Shown: positions 22,909 through 31,228 of the stretch, in pieces | Layout of the letters: each line of letters starts with the position of its first letter | Position numbering within the stretch: position 1 is the stretch's first letter | From: Clostridiales bacterium | Lineage (GTDB): Bacteria; Bacillota; Clostridia; Oscillospirales; Acutalibacteraceae | NCBI GenBank assembly: GCA_019415925.1 | Contig: DXYG01000014.1 | Span: 1 to 40,880, forward strand | Length of the DNA: 40,880 nucleotides | Reading direction: 5' to 3' | Notes under the pieces: model-generated | What the model was told of the DNA's origin: nothing | What the model saw: only the letters and a program-made list of their open reading frames with translations | Databases searched by the model: none | Translations under genes and position numbers: made by a program

Positions 22909-24144
22909 ATGGTTTCAGTAGCAATAATGGGACACGGAGTTGTCGGCTCAGGCGTAGCCGAAATCCTCACAACACACAAACAGAAGCTTTTTGCAAGTCT
23001 CGGCGAGGAAATTTACATCAAGCACATTCTTGATTTGCGTGAATTTCCCGACAGTCCTCTTGCAGACAGATTTACAAAGGACTTCAATGACATTATAAAC
23101 GACCGTGAGGTCAGAGTTGTTGTTGAGGTTATGGGCGGTTTAAACCCTGCCTATGACTTTGTAAAGCAGTGCTTAAAGGCAGGCAAAAGCGTTGTAACCT
23201 CGAACAAAGAGCTTGTTGCGGCGCACGGTGCAGAGCTTCTTGCAATAGCAAAGGAAGAAAACGTTAACTTCCTTTTTGAGGCTTCGGTAGGCGGCGGTAT
23301 TCCGATTATCCGTCCTATGAGTCAGTGCCTTGTGGCTAACATTGTTTATGAAATTGCAGGTATTTTAAACGGTACAACAAACTTTATCCTTACAAAAATG
23401 ATTGAGGACGGTATGCAGTTTGAGGACGCATTAAAGCTTGCTCAGGACCTCGGCTTTGCAGAAAGAAATCCCGCAGCCGACATCGAAGGTCACGACGCAT
23501 GCCGCAAAATCTGTATTCTTGCTTCCCTTGCATTCGGCAAGCACGTTTATCCCGATTCGGTACATACCGAGGGTATTACGGAAATCACTCTTGAGGACGT
23601 AAAGTATGCCGAAGCATTCAACTGCGTAATCAAGCTTATCGGCAAGGTTAAACGCCTTGACGACGGCAGAGTTGACATTCTTGTTGCTCCTATGTTCGTT
23701 CCGAATATGAGTCAGCTTGCAAATATTGACAACGAGTTCAACGGAATTATGGTAAGAGGCGACTGCACAGGCGACGTAGTATTCTACGGCAAGGGCGCAG
23801 GCAAGCTCCCCACAGCAAGCGCAGTTGTTGCAGACGTAGTTGACTGCTGCAAGCACCTCAAAACCAGAAAATACCTTTTCTGGGCAGACGGAAACGGCAG
23901 CAACATCATTCCCTACACAGAGTCAAAAACAGCCGTATACGTTCGTGTTAATGGCGAAAATGCTCTTAAAAAGGCAGAAAAGATTTTCGGTGCAATCAGC
24001 GTAATTAAAAGAGAAAATGTTCCTGCTCTTGAAGCTGCATTTGTTACAACAGAAATGCCATATGGAGATATTATAGAAAAGACAGAAGCACTCAGAAACG
24101 AGGGCGTGGAAGTTCTTTCAACAATCCGCATAGGCGATTTATAA
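22909..24144 (+). CDS. hom: Homoserine dehydrogenase
   Basis: 411 residues. It reduces aspartate semialdehyde to homoserine for threonine and methionine. The N-terminal Rossmann motif is VAIMGHGVVGSGVAEIL. VVTSNKELVAAHG lies near 100. The catalytic domain has FEASVGGGIPIIRPMSQCL (near 125) and GILNGTTNFILTKM, then AERNPAADIEGHDACRKICI. The C-terminal ~75 residues (YVRVNGENALKKAEKIFGAI onward) form an ACT domain for feedback control. GAAAGG upstream. Followed 91 bp on by aspartate kinase, the first enzyme of the same pathway. thrB and thrC are not here. Confidence 0.96.
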   Translation: MVSVAIMGHGVVGSGVAEILTTHKQKLFASLGEEIYIKHILDLREFPDSPLADRFTKDFNDIINDREVRVVVEVMGGLNPAYDFVKQCLKAGKSVVTSNKELVAAHGAELLAIAKEENVNFLFEASVGGGIPIIRPMSQCLVANIVYEIAGILNGTTNFILTKMIEDGMQFEDALKLAQDLGFAERNPAADIEGHDACRKICILASLAFGKHVYPDSVHTEGITEITLEDVKYAEAFNCVIKLIGKVKRLDDGRVDILVAPMFVPNMSQLANIDNEFNGIMVRGDCTGDVVFYGKGAGKLPTASAVVADVVDCCKHLKTRKYLFWADGNGSNIIPYTESKTAVYVRVNGENALKKAEKIFGAISVIKRENVPALEAAFVTTEMPYGDIIEKTEALRNEGVEVLSTIRIGDL

Positions 24145-24146
24145 TC

Positions 24147-24215
24147 CGAACAGGCTGATTGATATTGCTTATTCTGTTTTGCCCGACTATATCGGCGCAA
24201 ATTCCTATAAAAAAC
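24147..24215 (+). repeat. Degenerate copy C of the ~100-nt structured element
   Basis: It keeps TCCGAACAG, TTGATATT, TTTTGCCCGACT and TTCCTATAAA in the same order as copy A, with extra changes, but lacks the leading GTCGAG hairpin. An inverted copy of that hairpin lies on the other side of lysC at 25490-25506. It occupies the hom-lysC intergenic gap. Confidence 0.55.
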
Positions 24216-24235
24216 AAAAGAGGAGTATTGAGTAA

Positions 24236-25441
24236 ATGAGTTTGATAGTTCAGAAATTCGGCGGCAGCTCTGTTGCAAACGCCGAGCGTGTAATGAACGT
24301 TGCGAAAATCGTAACGGACACCTTTGCAAAGGGCAACGACGTTGTAGTCGTTGTATCTGCACAGGGCGACACAACAGACGACCTTATCGAAAAGGCGCAG
24401 GAGATTAACCCCAACGCTTCCCGTCGTGAAAAGGATATGCTTCTTGCCGCAGGCGAGCAGATTTCAATTTCACTTCTTGCAATGGCAATTGAAAAGCTCG
24501 GCTACCACGCAGTTTCACTGCTCGGCTGGCAGGCAGGCTTTGAAACAACTTCTGCCCACACAAGCGCAAGAATCAAAAGAGTTGACGCTTCGAGAATCAG
24601 ACGTGAGCTTGACAAGAAAAATATTGTTGTAGTTGCTGGCTTCCAGGGACTTTCCAAGTACGGCGACGTTACAACGCTCGGCAGAGGCGGCTCCGACACA
24701 AGCGCAGTTGCTATTGCCGCTTCAATGCACGCTGACTTGTGCCAGATTTACACAGACGTTGAGGGCGTTTACACAGCAGACCCCAGAAAGGTTAAAAACG
24801 CTCAAAAACTCAAGGAAATTTCCTATGACGAAATGCTTGAGCTTGCCACACTCGGCGCTCAGGTTCTTAACAACCGTTCGGTTGAAATGGCTAAAAAATA
24901 TAACATCGAGCTTGAAGTGCTTTCAAGTATGGCTAAGGCTTCGGGTACAATAGTAAAGGAGAAAACAAAAATGGAGAAAATGTTAATCAGCGGTGTTGCT
25001 AAAGATACAGAGGTAGCAAGAATTTCTGTTACGGGTATTCCCAACCTTCCCGGTCTTGCTTTCAAGATGTTCTCAAAGCTTTCTGCAAAGGATATTAATG
25101 TTGATATTATCCTTCAGTCTATCGGTCATGACGGCAAGAAGGACATCAGCTTTACAGTAGCTAAGGACAGAGGTCAGGAAGCTGTTGCCTGCCTTAAGGA
25201 TTATATGGAAAACCTCGGCGCAGCTGAAATTCTCTATGACGACAACGTTGCAAAGATTTCAATCGTAGGCGCTGGTATGGAAAGCCACGCAGGCGTTGCT
25301 ACAAAGATGTTTGAGGCTCTCTATGACGCTCAGATTAACATTCAGATGATAAGCACAAGCGAAATCAAGGTTTCCGTTCTTATCGATGCAGCAGACGCTG
25401 ACAAGGCAGTTTCTGCAATCCACGCAAAATTCTTTGACTGA
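24236..25441 (+). CDS. lysC: Aspartate kinase
   Basis: 401 residues. Aspartokinase phosphorylates aspartate at the head of the Lys/Thr/Met pathway. Blocks: IVQKFGGSSVANAERV (nucleotide binding), AAGEQISISLLAMAIEKLGY, TTLGRGGSDTSAVAIAASMH, and YTDVEGVYTADPRKV. Two C-terminal ACT domains (about 262-400) contain VTGIPNLPGLAFKMFSKL and VGAGMESHAGVATKMFEALY. This is the monofunctional, feedback-regulated type; which amino acid it senses cannot be read. GAGGAG lies 11 nt before the ATG. Probably co-transcribed with hom. Confidence 0.96.
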   Translation: MSLIVQKFGGSSVANAERVMNVAKIVTDTFAKGNDVVVVVSAQGDTTDDLIEKAQEINPNASRREKDMLLAAGEQISISLLAMAIEKLGYHAVSLLGWQAGFETTSAHTSARIKRVDASRIRRELDKKNIVVVAGFQGLSKYGDVTTLGRGGSDTSAVAIAASMHADLCQIYTDVEGVYTADPRKVKNAQKLKEISYDEMLELATLGAQVLNNRSVEMAKKYNIELEVLSSMAKASGTIVKEKTKMEKMLISGVAKDTEVARISVTGIPNLPGLAFKMFSKLSAKDINVDIILQSIGHDGKKDISFTVAKDRGQEAVACLKDYMENLGAAEILYDDNVAKISIVGAGMESHAGVATKMFEALYDAQINIQMISTSEIKVSVLIDAADADKAVSAIHAKFFD

Positions 25442-25460
25442 TATAAAACAGTCTGATATT

Positions 25461-25482
25461 CGGGCAGCCGTTTGGCTGCCCG
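25461..25482 (+). terminator. Terminator-like hairpin after lysC
   Basis: CGGGCAGCC-GTTT-GGCTGCCCG is a 9-bp GC-rich stem, 19 bp after the stop, followed by only ATTTGCAT. The T tract is poor, so it may be a terminator or an mRNA end stabiliser. Confidence 0.6.
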
Positions 25483-25489
25483 ATTTGCA

Positions 25490-25506
25490 TGTCGAGGCAC
25501 TCGACA
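25490..25506 (-). repeat. Isolated GTCGAG hairpin, inverted
   Basis: TGTCGAG-GCA-CTCGACA is the reverse complement of the leading hairpin of the elements at 2716 and 8330, here without the rest of the element. Confidence 0.7.
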
Positions 25507-25542
25507 AATTATGGTTTATAAACATTTATAAAGTAAAATATA

Positions 25543-25571
25543 TTGATAAAAACGGGTAAAAATGGTATAAT
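25543..25571 (+). promoter_or_regulatory. Promoter of the ABC transporter operon
   Basis: TTGATA (25543-25548) and TATAAT (25566-25571), spacer 17 bp, 37 bp before the ATG at 25609. Confidence 0.85.
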
Positions 25572-25608
25572 CGTATAATTAAATATACATATAAAACAGG
25601 TGATTTAT

Positions 25609-26310
25609 ATGAGTCTTGTTGAATTTAAAAATGTATATAAACGCTACAAAATGGGCGAAGTTGTAATAAACGCTGTTGACGGAATTTCCTTTAGCATTGA
25701 ACAGGGAGAATTTGCAATTGTCGTCGGCGCATCGGGTGCAGGTAAAACAACAGTATTAAACATTCTCGGCGGTATGGACAACTGCACCGAGGGTGAAATC
25801 ATCGTCAAAGGCAAGGACATAAGCAAATTCAGCGACAAACAGCTCATTGAATACCGCAGATTTGACATAGGCTTTGTGTTTCAGTTCTACAACCTTGTTC
25901 ACAACCTAACTGCAAAAGAGAACGTCGAGCTTGCGGCGCAGATTTGCAAAAATCCGCTTGACAGTGAAAAGGCACTTGAAAGCGTAGGACTTTTAGACAG
26001 AAAAGACAACTTCCCAGCGCAACTTTCGGGCGGCGAACAGCAGAGAGTTTCAATTGCAAGAGCGCTTGCAAAACGTCCGGGACTTCTGCTTTGCGACGAG
26101 CCGACGGGTGCGCTTGACTACAACACAGGCAGACAGATTCTCAAGCTTTTGCAGGACACCTGCAAAAAGGAGAAGATGACCGTTGTCCTTATCACCCACA
26201 ACAGCGCAATCACTCCTATGGCTGACCACGTAATCGAGATGAAAAGCGGTAAAATCGTAAGGGATATTTACAACGAAAATCCAAAGAGCGTTGAAGAAAT
26301 TGAATGGTAA
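25609..26310 (+). CDS. ABC transporter ATP-binding protein (MacB/LolD-type)
   Basis: 233 residues from the ATG at 25609 (AGGTGA 5 nt upstream; an upstream GTG is less likely). The Walker A GASGAGKTTVLN (near 40), Q loop VFQFYNLVHNLTAKENVELA, signature LSGGEQQRVSIARAL, Walker B LLLCDEPTGALD and H loop LITHNSAI are complete. The sequence belongs to the MacB/LolD/FtsE group, which works with FtsX-type permeases. The partner is the large permease 21 bp downstream. Role likely mechanotransmission or export of a peptide or lipid; substrate unknown. Confidence 0.95.
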   Translation: MSLVEFKNVYKRYKMGEVVINAVDGISFSIEQGEFAIVVGASGAGKTTVLNILGGMDNCTEGEIIVKGKDISKFSDKQLIEYRRFDIGFVFQFYNLVHNLTAKENVELAAQICKNPLDSEKALESVGLLDRKDNFPAQLSGGEQQRVSIARALAKRPGLLLCDEPTGALDYNTGRQILKLLQDTCKKEKMTVVLITHNSAITPMADHVIEMKSGKIVRDIYNENPKSVEEIEW

Positions 26311-26331
26311 GCGCTAAAGAAGGCGGCTCTT

Positions 26332-29300
26332 ATGACAAAATCACTTATTAAAAACACGTTTCGTGAAATAAAAAATACCAAAGCACGTTTCATTTCTATA
26401 ATGGCTATAATTGCGCTCGGCGTTGGATTTTTCGCAGGAATCAAGGCTACCGTACCGTCAATGTATAACCTTGCCGAGAACTACTACAAAGAGCAGAATC
26501 TTATGAACTACAGGCTTGTTTCCACAGTCGGCTTTGACGAGGACGATATCAAGGCGGTTGAAAAGACCGAGGGTGTTTCTTCGGTTATGCCGTCGTACTT
26601 CTGCGACGCACAGATTACAGCCGAAAACGGAGGAAACGTCGTAAGGCTGATTGCCGTTCCCGAAAAATACGGTGATAATGCTGAGCAAAACTCACTTGTT
26701 ATCAAGGAAGGCAGAATGCCCGAAAAGCCGAATGAAATACTCGTTGAGCACGACTCAATTTCCGGTACAAGGCACAAAGTCGGTGATAAAATTACCTTTT
26801 CTAAAGAGGCAGGCGACAAAGACCTGACAGAACAGCTTGACAGCCTTGAATACACCGTTGTCGGTATGGTAAATTCTCCGCTGTACATATCGTACCAGCG
26901 TGGCACAACAAGCATAGGAAACGGAAAAATATCCGAGTATATGTATATAGGCAGTGACAGCTTCAAGACCGAACGCTATACGGAGCTTTATGTAAAAGCC
27001 GATTTTTCCGAAAACTGCTCTGCATTTTCTGAGGATTACGAAGAAAACTCGGAAAGCCTTGCAAAAACTCTTGAAACAACCGCAAACGCACAATGCGAAG
27101 CTTTTGACAAGGACGTAATTCAGAAGGCAAAAAATGAGCTTGATGACGCAAAAACAGAATATAACGACGAAAAAACAAAGGCTGAAAAACAGTTAGATGA
27201 TGCAAAGGACAAAATTGACTCCTCGCAAAAGGAATTTGACGAAAAAATCGCAGATGCGCAAAATGAGCTTGACAGTGCAAAATCGCAGATAGAAAGCGGA
27301 AAAAGCGTGCTTGAAAGCTCCAAAAACGAATACTATTCAAAAATAGCCTCTGCTGAGGACAAAATCAGCAAGCAGGAAACTCAGCTTGAAAATGCTCAGA
27401 CTGAATATGAAAAATCAAAAGCCGATTTTGACTCTCAGATTCTCTCTGCTCAGAACGAAATCGACAGCGGCAGAGCCGAGTACGAAACAGCGTACAACGA
27501 ATTTAAAAACACACAGGAGCCACAGCTCCTTGCAGGAATTGAGCAGGCACAGACGGCTGTTGATTCACTGAAAGCCGCAATAGCGGCTGAAACAAATCCC
27601 GACATTATCGCTGTGCTCAGTTCTCAGCTTGAACAGGCACAGCAAACTCTTGATAATCTCAATTCACAATACAGTCAGGCAATTTCGCAGTTTGAAGAAA
27701 GCAAGGCAAAGCTTGACTCTGCGCAGACCGAGCTTGATACCAAAAAAGCCGAGGGACAGGCACAGATTGACTCTGCACTCGCTCAAATCGAAAGCGGCAG
27801 AACTGCGCTTGAAAACGGAAAAGCAGAGCTTGAAACGCAAAAAACAGAGGGCTACAACAAGCTCGTTGAAGCCGAAAACAGCCTTGATACTGCACAGTCA
27901 CAATATGACGACGGTGTAAAGGAGCTTGAAAGGCAGAAAACCGAAGGTCAGCAAAAGCTTGACGATTCTCGAAATGAATATGACAAAGAAAAATCAAAGG
28001 CAGACGAAAAATTTGCCGAAGCCGAAGAAGAAATAAACGACGCACAAAAGGAACTTGACAAGCTGTCAGCTCCCGAATGGTACGTATTTACACGTGACGA
28101 CAATCCCGGTTACGCCTCGTTTTCGCTGAATGCAGACAGACTTGATGCGGTTGCTTCAGTATTCCCCGTATTTTTCCTGCTCGTAGCCGTACTCGTATGC
28201 GTAACGACTATGACCAGACTTATTGAGGAAAAACGCACCGAAATCGGCACGCTCAAGGCGCTAGGCTACAGCAATATAAGTATCATAACAAAATTTGTAA
28301 TCTATTCGCTTATTGCCGCAATTCTCGGCAGTGTAATCGGCACCGTACTCGGTGTGTGCTCTCTGCCGTTTATAATTTACAACGCCTACAAAATTATGTT
28401 CTACATCGGCGACATAACGCTTGTGCTGAACATTCAGAGCGTTGTTCTCGGAATTGCCGCCGCAGTTTTATGCACCACCATTGTTTCGGTAGTCGTTTGT
28501 ATGCGTTCGCTGTCGCACAAGCCTGCCGAGGCTATGCGTCCGAAAGCACCGAAACCCGGCAAGCGTATTCTGCTTGAATACATCACCCCGCTATGGAAGC
28601 GTTTCAGCTTTACCGCAAAGCTGACGGCAAGAAATCTGTTCAGGTACAAATCAAGACTTTGTATGACGGTAATCGGCGTTGCAGGCTGTACGGCTCTTAT
28701 TGTTGCGGCATTCGGACTTTTAAACAGCTTTGACCCTCTTACAAAAGACCAGTTTGAAACAATTTACAAATATGATGCAGTAATCGTTCCGAAAGAAAGC
28801 GGAAACGAAAAAGAGCTTTCCTACCTCACTTCCGATGTTGAAAGCAGAGAAAACGTCAGCAGATTTATGCTTGCTTCACAACAGGACGCAACCGTTGAAT
28901 TTAACGGTCAGCTAAAGGACGAAAGCACATATCTTACCGTTATGCAGAATCCCGACGAGCTTGATTCAATCATCTCACTCCACACACGCAAGGGTAAAGA
29001 AGAACTAACCCTCACCGATGACGGCGTTCTTATCAATGAAAAGCTGTCTGAAGAATTCGGCATAAAAGTCGGCGATACAATCAGAATCAGCGGTGAATTC
29101 GGCGACAGCCAAGCAAAGGTCTGCGGAATTTTTGAGCAGTATCTGCACAACTATATTTATATGACGCCAACGCTGTACAGCACTCTCTACGGCAAAAATC
29201 CGTCATACAATATGCTTGACGTAAAGCTTGATGACAATTCTCAGACTGCTCAGGAAAGCTTCAGCTCCGAGATTTTAAAGGACGACAGAATTGCGGCTGT

Positions 29301-29751
29301 ATCATTAATTGCAACCAGCCTTCAAGAATTTGAAAATATGCTCAACTCGCTCAACCTTGTTGTGCTTGTTATGATTACCTGTGCGGCGGCTCTTGCGTTC
29401 GTTGTGCTGTACAATCTTACAAACATCAACATTGCCGAGCGTGTGCGTGAAATTGCAACGTTCAAGGTGCTCGGCTTTAACAACAGAGAAACCTCATCGT
29501 TCATTTACAAGGAAAACATTGTGCTAACCCTGCTCGGAATTATTGTCGGGCTTGTGCTCGGAATATTCCTCACGTCGTTTATTGTGCAGACGGTTGAGAT
29601 TGACAATATTATGTTCGGACGTGAAATCCACCCCACCTCGTTCATTTACGCCGCAGGCTTTACAATGCTGTTCTCACTGCTTGTAAACGCCGTAATGAGC
29701 TTTAAAATCAAGGCGGTAAATATGGTAGAAAGCCTGAAAAGCGTAGAATAG
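26332..29751 (+). CDS. Large FtsX-type ABC permease with extracellular coiled coil
   Basis: 1139 residues. TM1 (about 20-42) is followed by a MacB-like extracellular core, then a very long heptad-rich coiled coil (about 256-577) built of repeated ELDxAKxQIESG-like units, with high Glu, Lys, Gln and Ala. Then come three membrane segments (about 605-735) with EEKRTEIGTLKALGYSNISI, a second core after TM at ~775-800, and a final three-segment FtsX domain (about 1003-1130) with NIAERVREIATFKVLGFNNR. So it fuses two FtsX units. Members of this group couple ATP hydrolysis to movement of the outer domain. Paired with the ATPase upstream. The coiled coil may reach through the cell wall. Confidence 0.93.
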   Translation: MTKSLIKNTFREIKNTKARFISIMAIIALGVGFFAGIKATVPSMYNLAENYYKEQNLMNYRLVSTVGFDEDDIKAVEKTEGVSSVMPSYFCDAQITAENGGNVVRLIAVPEKYGDNAEQNSLVIKEGRMPEKPNEILVEHDSISGTRHKVGDKITFSKEAGDKDLTEQLDSLEYTVVGMVNSPLYISYQRGTTSIGNGKISEYMYIGSDSFKTERYTELYVKADFSENCSAFSEDYEENSESLAKTLETTANAQCEAFDKDVIQKAKNELDDAKTEYNDEKTKAEKQLDDAKDKIDSSQKEFDEKIADAQNELDSAKSQIESGKSVLESSKNEYYSKIASAEDKISKQETQLENAQTEYEKSKADFDSQILSAQNEIDSGRAEYETAYNEFKNTQEPQLLAGIEQAQTAVDSLKAAIAAETNPDIIAVLSSQLEQAQQTLDNLNSQYSQAISQFEESKAKLDSAQTELDTKKAEGQAQIDSALAQIESGRTALENGKAELETQKTEGYNKLVEAENSLDTAQSQYDDGVKELERQKTEGQQKLDDSRNEYDKEKSKADEKFAEAEEEINDAQKELDKLSAPEWYVFTRDDNPGYASFSLNADRLDAVASVFPVFFLLVAVLVCVTTMTRLIEEKRTEIGTLKALGYSNISIITKFVIYSLIAAILGSVIGTVLGVCSLPFIIYNAYKIMFYIGDITLVLNIQSVVLGIAAAVLCTTIVSVVVCMRSLSHKPAEAMRPKAPKPGKRILLEYITPLWKRFSFTAKLTARNLFRYKSRLCMTVIGVAGCTALIVAAFGLLNSFDPLTKDQFETIYKYDAVIVPKESGNEKELSYLTSDVESRENVSRFMLASQQDATVEFNGQLKDESTYLTVMQNPDELDSIISLHTRKGKEELTLTDDGVLINEKLSEEFGIKVGDTIRISGEFGDSQAKVCGIFEQYLHNYIYMTPTLYSTLYGKNPSYNMLDVKLDDNSQTAQESFSSEILKDDRIAAVSLIATSLQEFENMLNSLNLVVLVMITCAAALAFVVLYNLTNINIAERVREIATFKVLGFNNRETSSFIYKENIVLTLLGIIVGLVLGIFLTSFIVQTVEIDNIMFGREIHPTSFIYAAGFTMLFSLLVNAVMSFKIKAVNMVESLKSVE

Positions 29752-29761
29752 AGGTGTACCG

Positions 29762-29782
29762 CCGCACATAATTATTGTGCGG
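29762..29782. terminator. Hairpin after the ABC operon
   Basis: CCGCACA and TGTGCGG form a 7-bp stem around TAATTAT. No clear T run follows (TGTTGCATTATCTTTTA), so termination is possible but weak. Confidence 0.45.
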
Positions 29783-29862
29783 TGTTGCATTATCTTTTAC
29801 TTATTGTGTAAATTGTTGTAAATATGAGTCGAAAAAACACCTTTTATCAGTGCAATTACTCT

Positions 29863-29891
29863 TTGATTTTTTGATTACAATATGGTAAAAT
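29863..29891 (+). promoter_or_regulatory. Promoter for the CHAP-dockerin gene
   Basis: TTGATT (29863-29868) and TAAAAT (29886-29891) are 17 bp apart. The leader to the TTG start is about 80 nt. Confidence 0.65.
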
Positions 29892-29977
29892 TATTATTAA
29901 AGGTTACATTTTAGTAATTTTTATTTTTGGAATAATTTGTAATTTATATAATAAATCTAAACAGAAAGGGTGTTTCT

Positions 29978-31021
29978 TTGAAGTATCGTTTTACAAAAAG
30001 AGTTTCTGCGGTAGTTGTGACTGTTGCAATTCTTTTTACATCTGTTTTTTCAGTGTCAATTTTCGCAAATGCGGCTACAACCTTCTCACCAAGGCTCTCC
30101 GCTCCTGCGTCAACTAATAAATATTATTACAGCGATATAAACGTTTTCTATAAATACGGCTACGGTATGCCCAACTGTACGGCTTATGCCTACGGCAGAG
30201 CTTATGAAATTCTCAAAACAGAGCCCAAGCTTTCTTGGGGCAATGCCGAGGACTGGTACGGCTACAACAAATCAAACGGTTACTACAGCTACGGAAAAAC
30301 GCCAAAGCTCGGCGCAATTGCCTGCTGGTCATACAACGGAGGCGGCGGTCACGTTGCCGTTGTTGAAAAAATCGAAAACGGACAAATTACGTTCTCGAAC
30401 TCTGCATGGAGCGGCAATAACTTCTACCTTACCTACGCAAGCACGTCTGACTCAAACGCAGGCGGTGCAAGCTGGTGGAACTTCCAGGGCTATATCTACA
30501 TAGGCGAATTCAGCAGCGGACAAGCTGAAACTCTTCCCATAACATATAAAACAGGTATTTACAAAACAACCGCCGCTCTTAATATGAGAAGCGGCGTAGG
30601 TACAGGCAACAGCGTACTGCTAACAATTCCAAGCAACACACAGATTACAATAACTGATGTTAAATCAGATTCCGATTACAACTGGGGCTACACAACCTAT
30701 GACGGTAAAAAAGGTTGGGTTTGTATGGATTATTGCAGCTATGTAGGTGCAGTAACACAGCCCACAACAGCTAAGCCGACTACTCAGCCGACTACTGTTG
30801 CTCCCCCTGCAAACTCAGGCAACAAGCCTGCCAACGGACTCGGCGTTGGCGACGTAAACGGTGACGGCTACATTTCAATCCTTGACGCAACAATGATTCA
30901 GCAGTATGTCAGCAGTCAGATTCAGTTGACTGACGAGCAGATTGCACAGTGCGACTTTGACTTTGACGGACAGGTTACTGTTATGGACACAACCTGTATG
31001 CAGAAATATCTTGTATATTAA
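29978..31021 (+). CDS. Secreted CHAP amidase/endopeptidase with SH3 and dockerin
   Basis: 347 residues, starting at TTG with AAAGGG 7 nt upstream; the result MKYRFTKRVSAVVVTVAILF is a normal signal peptide cleaved near ANA/ATT (about 32). The CHAP domain (~45-178) has C67 (GMPNCTAYAYGRAYE) and H125 (GGGGHVAVVEKI) with an Asn/Ser segment FSNSAWSGNNF. A bacterial SH3 domain (~190-256) follows, starting TTAALNMRSGVGTGNSVL. A Thr/Pro linker leads to a type I dockerin (290-347): GDVNGDGYISILDATMIQQY and CDFDFDGQVTVMDTTCMQKY, both calcium loops intact. It likely cuts peptidoglycan cross-links and docks to a cohesin outside the cell. Confidence 0.93.
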   Translation: MKYRFTKRVSAVVVTVAILFTSVFSVSIFANAATTFSPRLSAPASTNKYYYSDINVFYKYGYGMPNCTAYAYGRAYEILKTEPKLSWGNAEDWYGYNKSNGYYSYGKTPKLGAIACWSYNGGGGHVAVVEKIENGQITFSNSAWSGNNFYLTYASTSDSNAGGASWWNFQGYIYIGEFSSGQAETLPITYKTGIYKTTAALNMRSGVGTGNSVLLTIPSNTQITITDVKSDSDYNWGYTTYDGKKGWVCMDYCSYVGAVTQPTTAKPTTQPTTVAPPANSGNKPANGLGVGDVNGDGYISILDATMIQQYVSSQIQLTDEQIAQCDFDFDGQVTVMDTTCMQKYLVY

Positions 31022-31042
31022 AATCATTTTTTAAAAATTATG

Positions 31043-31087
31043 CACCGCATATCTTTGTTTATTAGCAGAGATATGCGGTGTTTTTTT
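31043..31087 (+). terminator. Rho-independent terminator of the CHAP gene
   Basis: A 12-bp stem CACCGCATATCT/AGATATGCGGTG with a 14-nt loop is followed by seven T. Confidence 0.93.
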
Positions 31088-31149
31088 ACAAGAATATGTA
31101 AAATAATCGTAAAATTTGTGTATTCTCACATTTATTTGATTTTGTCACC

Positions 31150-31178
31150 TTGAATTATTATTAATTATGATATATAAT
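31150..31178 (+). promoter_or_regulatory. Promoter of the ppk-pfk operon
   Basis: TTGAAT (31150-31155) and TATAAT (31173-31178) with a 17-bp spacer, about 50 bp before the ATG at 31229. The region is AT-rich, and an alternative TATAAT occurs at 31200. Confidence 0.65.
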
Positions 31179-31228
31179 AATTATATATACATATGCTGTA
31201 TAATATATATTTTTTCGGCGGTGATTTA

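Noticed and set aside
27659..28045. Frames antisense to the permease coiled coil
   Set aside because: Repetitive GAA/CAG-rich coding sequence leaves the antisense open; no start signals.
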